64,000 nt of DNA from Rhizobium etli CFN 42 (lineage in GTDB: Bacteria > Pseudomonadota > Alphaproteobacteria > Rhizobiales > Rhizobiaceae), in NCBI RefSeq assembly GCF_000092045.1, contig NC_007761.1, forward strand, positions 2,607,001-2,671,000, given 5' to 3'. The notes beneath the pieces are model-generated. The model was not told the DNA's origin. It saw nothing but the letters and a program-made list of their open reading frames with translations, and searched no databases. The position numbers and the translations under genes are program-made. Numbering within the stretch: position 1 is the first letter of the stretch; the number at the start of each line of letters is the position of its first letter. Of the stretch, positions 61,123 to 64,000 are shown one piece after another.

Positions 61123-61911
61123 TCAGGATTTCCCCTTGGCGCTTTCCTCCCGGAACGCCGCCTCGCCGGCGTCGGAGACCTCGACCCATTTCTTGTCGGG
61201 CTCGGCGTCGGCAGCGTAACTGTCGTGCCAGTTCCACCATTTGTAGGTCGGGGTCTGCGGATAACCCGCAGGCGAATCCTCCCAGACTTCCTGGCGTCCG
61301 AGCGGCGTGATGTCGAGATAATTCCAGGTGCCGCCCATTTGCTCGTCACCACGGTTGTTGACGAAATAGGTGCGGAAGATGCGCTCACCGTCGCGGTAGA
61401 AGACGTTGGTGCCGTGCCACTCATCGACGCCGAAATCCTTGTCGAAGTCGTCGGTAATCGTCACCCACGGCATCGTCCAGCCCATCCGTTCCTTCAGCCG
61501 TGCTATGTTGGCTTGCGGCGCGCGCGAGGCGAAGACCAGCGTCGTGTCGCGGGCGTTGAGATGGGCGACATGGGCGACCTGATCGGCGACCATCGAGCAG
61601 CCGCGGCAGGCATGCTCGGGCCAGCCAAAGACGCCGGGCTCGTAAAAGGCGCGGTAGACGATGAGCTGGTGCCGGCCTTCGAACAGGTCGAGCAGGCTCA
61701 TCCTGCCCTGCGGCGCTTCGAAAGCATATTGCTTTTCGACGGCCATCCACGGCATGCGCCGCCGCTCGGCGGCAAGCGCGTCGCGGGCACGGGTATGCGC
61801 CTTTTCCTTCACGAGAAGCTGCCTGTGAGCCGCCTCCCAGGCCTCCTGCGGCACCACGGGCGGCCTCTGCATGGTCTGTCCGCCCTTTCCATTCCCGGCT
61901 GTTGCAGTCAT
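61123..61911 (-). CDS. DUF899 thioredoxin-like protein
   Basis: A 262-residue protein. DUF899 motifs: LLDLFEGRHQLIVYRAFYEP, GWPEHACRGCSMVADQVAHV with Cys-x2-Cys, and late YFVNNRGDEQMGGTWNYLDI. The fold is thioredoxin-like and CRGC sits where the redox pair would be. Many rhizobial genomes carry several copies. Function unknown; redox or chaperone activity is inferred. GAGGAGA precedes ATG 61911. Confidence 0.9.
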   Translation of the reverse strand: MTATAGNGKGGQTMQRPPVVPQEAWEAAHRQLLVKEKAHTRARDALAAERRRMPWMAVEKQYAFEAPQGRMSLLDLFEGRHQLIVYRAFYEPGVFGWPEHACRGCSMVADQVAHVAHLNARDTTLVFASRAPQANIARLKERMGWTMPWVTITDDFDKDFGVDEWHGTNVFYRDGERIFRTYFVNNRGDEQMGGTWNYLDITPLGRQEVWEDSPAGYPQTPTYKWWNWHDSYAADAEPDKKWVEVSDAGEAAFREESAKGKS

Positions 61912-62040
61912 CGCTTCAATCTCCTCTTTGGGGCGAGTTCCCGCGCCTCCTGTCCGAAAGCCGGTGCATCGCGATTGGTCGGAGATAGTTTCGCATCGGG
62001 CATCGAACAGTGGGAGTAACAAGTGTGTCTGTCATCCCGC

Positions 62041-62092
62041 GGCCAACGCAGTTGGTCCGCAGGCCAACGCAGTTGGTCCGTAGACCAACGCA
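62041..62092. repeat. Tandem 21-base repeats with internal dyads
   Basis: Two and a half copies of a 21-mer: GGCCAACGCAGTTGGTCCGC plus A (62041-62061), the same with TA for CA at the end (62062-62082), then GACCAACGCA (62083-62092). Each full unit contains CCAAC-GCA-GTTGG. They lie between the DUF899 gene and the divergent cyclase. Confidence 0.8.
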
Positions 62093-62193
62093 CCGGCTCC
62101 GCCCGCGGCCGACGAAACCTCCTCAACCAAGACAACAGTTGCCAAAAGCCACATGTTGACGGAAGCTTCACCACGGCCATTGGATCGCGTGAC

Positions 62194-62964
62194 ATGACGA
62201 CAGAATCCACCTTCACGGAGCAGACAAGGCACGGCAGCGCCAGGATCTGCCGCGGCTGCTGGGATCAAATGCATATGCCGATCCCGATCGGCGGCCCGCT
62301 CGCGCTTCCCTTCCGCGCCTTCGGCATCACCCGCAGCAAGATGAATCCGGATATCTGCACGATCTGCGAACGCTCGTTCCAATATGTGAAGAAGCAGCGC
62401 CAGATCACCGTCGATGCCACCATCCTGTTCGCCGATATCAGGGGCTTTACCGATCTTTCCGAGCGTATCGAGGCGGTGCGCTTGAGCGAAATCGTCAGCC
62501 TGTTCCAGGATCGCTGCGCCCAGGCGATCTGGGCGCACGACGGCATCGTCAACAAGCAGATGGGGGACGGCCTGATGGCGATCTTCAATTTCCCGATCAT
62601 CCGCAAGGATCACGCCGGCGCGGCGATCAGGGCCGCCCAGGAGATCCAGGGCAACTGCGCTGCGGCGCTGAGCGGGCTGGCGCTCGACGCCCTGTCCGGC
62701 CGCACCTTGGGCGTCGGAGTCGGCATCCATTCCGGCGAGGTCCAGATCGGCGAATTCTCGAGCTTCCGCAGCGATTTCACCGCCATCGGCGGCGTCGTTA
62801 ACCAGGCCGCAAGGCTCGAATCCCAGGCCGCAGCCGGCGAGATCCTGATCTCGGCGGAAACGGCCGCGAAGGCTACCGACCTCGTGGCGGGCGCAGAAGC
62901 GCGGATGCTGGCTCTGAAGGGCATCGAGCAGCCGGTGCAGGCGCGCGTTCTGGTCAAGCGCTAA
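62194..62964 (+). CDS. Class III adenylate/guanylate cyclase with CxxC pairs
   Basis: A 256-residue soluble cyclase. The short N-terminal region has C19xxC22 (ICRGCWD) and C55xxC58 (ICTICERS), suggesting a zinc or redox module. The catalytic domain has D81 (LFADIRGFTDL) and D125 (QMGDGLMAIF), and the late motif FTAIGGVVNQAARLE. It would make cAMP or cGMP. ATG at 62194; the open frame upstream runs through repeats and is unlikely to be translated. It is divergent from the DUF899 gene. Confidence 0.9.
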   Translation: MTTESTFTEQTRHGSARICRGCWDQMHMPIPIGGPLALPFRAFGITRSKMNPDICTICERSFQYVKKQRQITVDATILFADIRGFTDLSERIEAVRLSEIVSLFQDRCAQAIWAHDGIVNKQMGDGLMAIFNFPIIRKDHAGAAIRAAQEIQGNCAAALSGLALDALSGRTLGVGVGIHSGEVQIGEFSSFRSDFTAIGGVVNQAARLESQAAAGEILISAETAAKATDLVAGAEARMLALKGIEQPVQARVLVKR

Positions 62965-62966
62965 GC

Positions 62967-62986
62967 GACGGCGATTGCCGTCTTCT
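62967..62986 (+). terminator. Weak terminator after the cyclase gene
   Basis: GACGGC-GATT-GCCGTC followed by TTCTC, 3 bases after the stop. The T tract is poor. Confidence 0.45.
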
Positions 62987-63058
62987 CAATTCGAAAACTG
63001 ATCAGTGGCTAGGCGAACCGACTCACCCGCTGACGTGAAAGGCGGCGCCCATTCGCTT

Positions 63059-63727
63059 TCAATCACCTGCGCGATCCTCTGCCGTCGGCGTTACCGGATC
63101 GGGCCTTGTTTCGAAGATAGTCCTGCAGAGCACAAATACGCCGCAAATGCTGGCACTCAGCCCGAATGCCCCCAAAAGAACACCGAAATAAATCTCTATG
63201 GGAAGATCATGAAGCCCGAAGAGGTCCTCCTGGCCCAGGCACTTTGCCCTGCTGTATGCCCCGTAAAGTTCACCACAATAGCCCGATGTGACAGGCCAAA
63301 GGTAGAACAGCACATCTAGAATAACAGGGAATGCTAGACCTGCTAATACCCCCCTGATAATTTCTCGCTTGCCTGCTGTTACCGCAGCGGTTTTTCGAAC
63401 TTGCTTCTGAACGGACCACGACAGCCAGCCGAAGAAAATCAGTGCCCCCGCACAAACGATCTGAGCCACCAACAACACTTTAACGTGGTCTACTGCTGGC
63501 CGCCAGAGATGGACGGTGAAGGCAGCGATAAACGCAAGCAGACCTAACGCGGAAACAAGTGCTTCAGCTTTCAATCCATCGCGCCGGAACGAGTATCGAA
63601 AGATACCGTAAGTAGCAGCCGCGGTTGCAGCCAAAGGCATCGGCCCCAGGGCCCAAGGCAGGGAAAGATCAATCAACATATCGCTCAAATAGTGCCTCGG
63701 AAAAGTAAGAGCGTTAAATACGTTCAC
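63059..63727 (-). CDS. Integral membrane hypothetical protein
   Basis: A 222-residue protein with about six hydrophobic helices (LSLPWALGPMPLAATAAATY, EALVSALGLLAFIAAFTVHL, VLLVAQIVCAGALIFFGWLS, GVLAGLAFPVILDVLFYLWP, EIYFGVLLGAFGLSASICGV). The codon use looks slightly less G+C-rich than its neighbours. No family recognised. It is convergent with the cyclase gene. Start might be 63727 or an internal ATG at 63679. Confidence 0.65.
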   Translation of the reverse strand: MNVFNALTFPRHYLSDMLIDLSLPWALGPMPLAATAAATYGIFRYSFRRDGLKAEALVSALGLLAFIAAFTVHLWRPAVDHVKVLLVAQIVCAGALIFFGWLSWSVQKQVRKTAAVTAGKREIIRGVLAGLAFPVILDVLFYLWPVTSGYCGELYGAYSRAKCLGQEDLFGLHDLPIEIYFGVLLGAFGLSASICGVFVLCRTIFETRPDPVTPTAEDRAGD

Positions 63728-63829
63728 GCAAAAGTTTAGAAACAGGCGCTGCTGTTTATCACGTTTTGCGTGAAATTGCCCCTTGAAGAAATCTTCCTAC
63801 TTCGGAAATTTAACGTGGGCGCAGCAGCC

Positions 63830-64000
63830 TCAATCCCCATCATCATTGATCGCCACGCCAGCCTCCAACGCCGCAAGAATAAAAGCCTGCCGCACCGTTT
63901 CCGCCGGCATGCGGCCGGCAAGCCAGGCGCGGCAGAAATCGATCGCCCTCTGCTGATGGACGCCGCCATTGACGGGCCAGTCGGAGACGAGTGCGTAAAG
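63830..64000 (-). CDS. DUF982 protein, partial
   Basis: Only the last 56 residues are in the window; the gene continues past the right edge. They read LVSDWPVNGGVHQQRAIDFC then RAWLAGRMPAETVRQAFILA, the DUF982 pattern (W-P...H/Q-A...C...L.G..P.E.ar.AFi.A). DUF982 proteins are small (about 80-100 residues) and very common in Rhizobium, function unknown. Stop at 63830-63832. Confidence 0.8.
   Translation of the reverse strand, partial: LYALVSDWPVNGGVHQQRAIDFCRAWLAGRMPAETVRQAFILAALEAGVAINDDGD

Noticed and set aside
1..64000. tRNA genes, CRISPR arrays, phage or integrative element
   Set aside because: No T-loop-like GGTTCGAATCC pattern, spaced direct repeats, integrase or attachment duplication was seen on reading, so an island boundary cannot be drawn.

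Overview
This window looks like a chromosome or large-replicon segment of a Rhizobiales bacterium, most likely Rhizobium of the leguminosarum/etli kind. The reasons are high GC coding DNA, rhizobial gene content (several class III cyclases, DUF1127 micro-proteins, an orphan NuoB, an ArsR-ArsC-aquaglyceroporin-ArsH locus, an ArgP/LysE pair) and short intergenic palindromes of the type scattered through rhizobial genomes. No tRNA, rRNA, CRISPR array, integrase or intact insertion sequence was found. The genus is inferred from gene content, not from a database match.

Layout. 1-9.5 kb: end of a ClC channel gene, a soluble adenylate cyclase, cobQ, a solitary betaine/choline-type binding protein, a 51-residue entericidin lipoprotein, two LysR regulators and a LysE exporter. 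9.7-11 kb: MgtC and two stress-type micro-proteins. 11.2-25.7 kb: a copper/silver resistance region with CusB and CusA in one operon, and the outer-membrane channel, multicopper oxidase, cupredoxin and CusF in another. Between these operons lie a Csp-type copper store, a DUF305 protein, a cytochrome c', a cytochrome b561 and four small secreted Cys/His/Met-rich proteins with a similar Pro-rich tail. 25.8-34 kb: a frameshifted membrane cyclase, a GlxA-type regulator, and two tandem collinear response regulators (REC-REC-GGDEF and REC-REC).

34-37.6 kb: an arsenic operon with two kinds of arsenate reductase on either side of an aquaglyceroporin, then ArsH and a dead MFS gene. A Cys-tailed DUF6428 gene is divergent from arsR. 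38-48 kb: an MscS-type channel, a REC/HisKA_2 kinase interrupted at a G7 tract, a DHA2 efflux pump with a structured leader, and an OhrR/Ohr peroxide-defence regulon with three operators around NUDIX and DUF3095 genes. 48-64 kb: an extensin-domain protein, a chemoreceptor, a thioesterase, a DUF1501/DUF1800 secreted pair, methyltransferase, NmrA and LysR genes, an orphan NuoB, DUF899, a soluble cyclase with two CxxC pairs, and a partial DUF982 gene.

The genes in common are for metal, metalloid and peroxide defence plus nucleotide second messengers (three class III cyclase genes, one cyclase-like DUF3095 protein, one diguanylate cyclase). Several genes are broken: yqaA, the membrane cyclase, the kinase, an MFS gene, an L,D-transpeptidase and a methyltransferase. 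Most of the lesions are single-base frameshifts, so either local decay or assembly error could explain them. The best candidates for something undescribed are the four-member family of small secreted copper-island proteins, the cyclase-like DUF3095 protein and the three-hairpin leader of the DHA2 pump.
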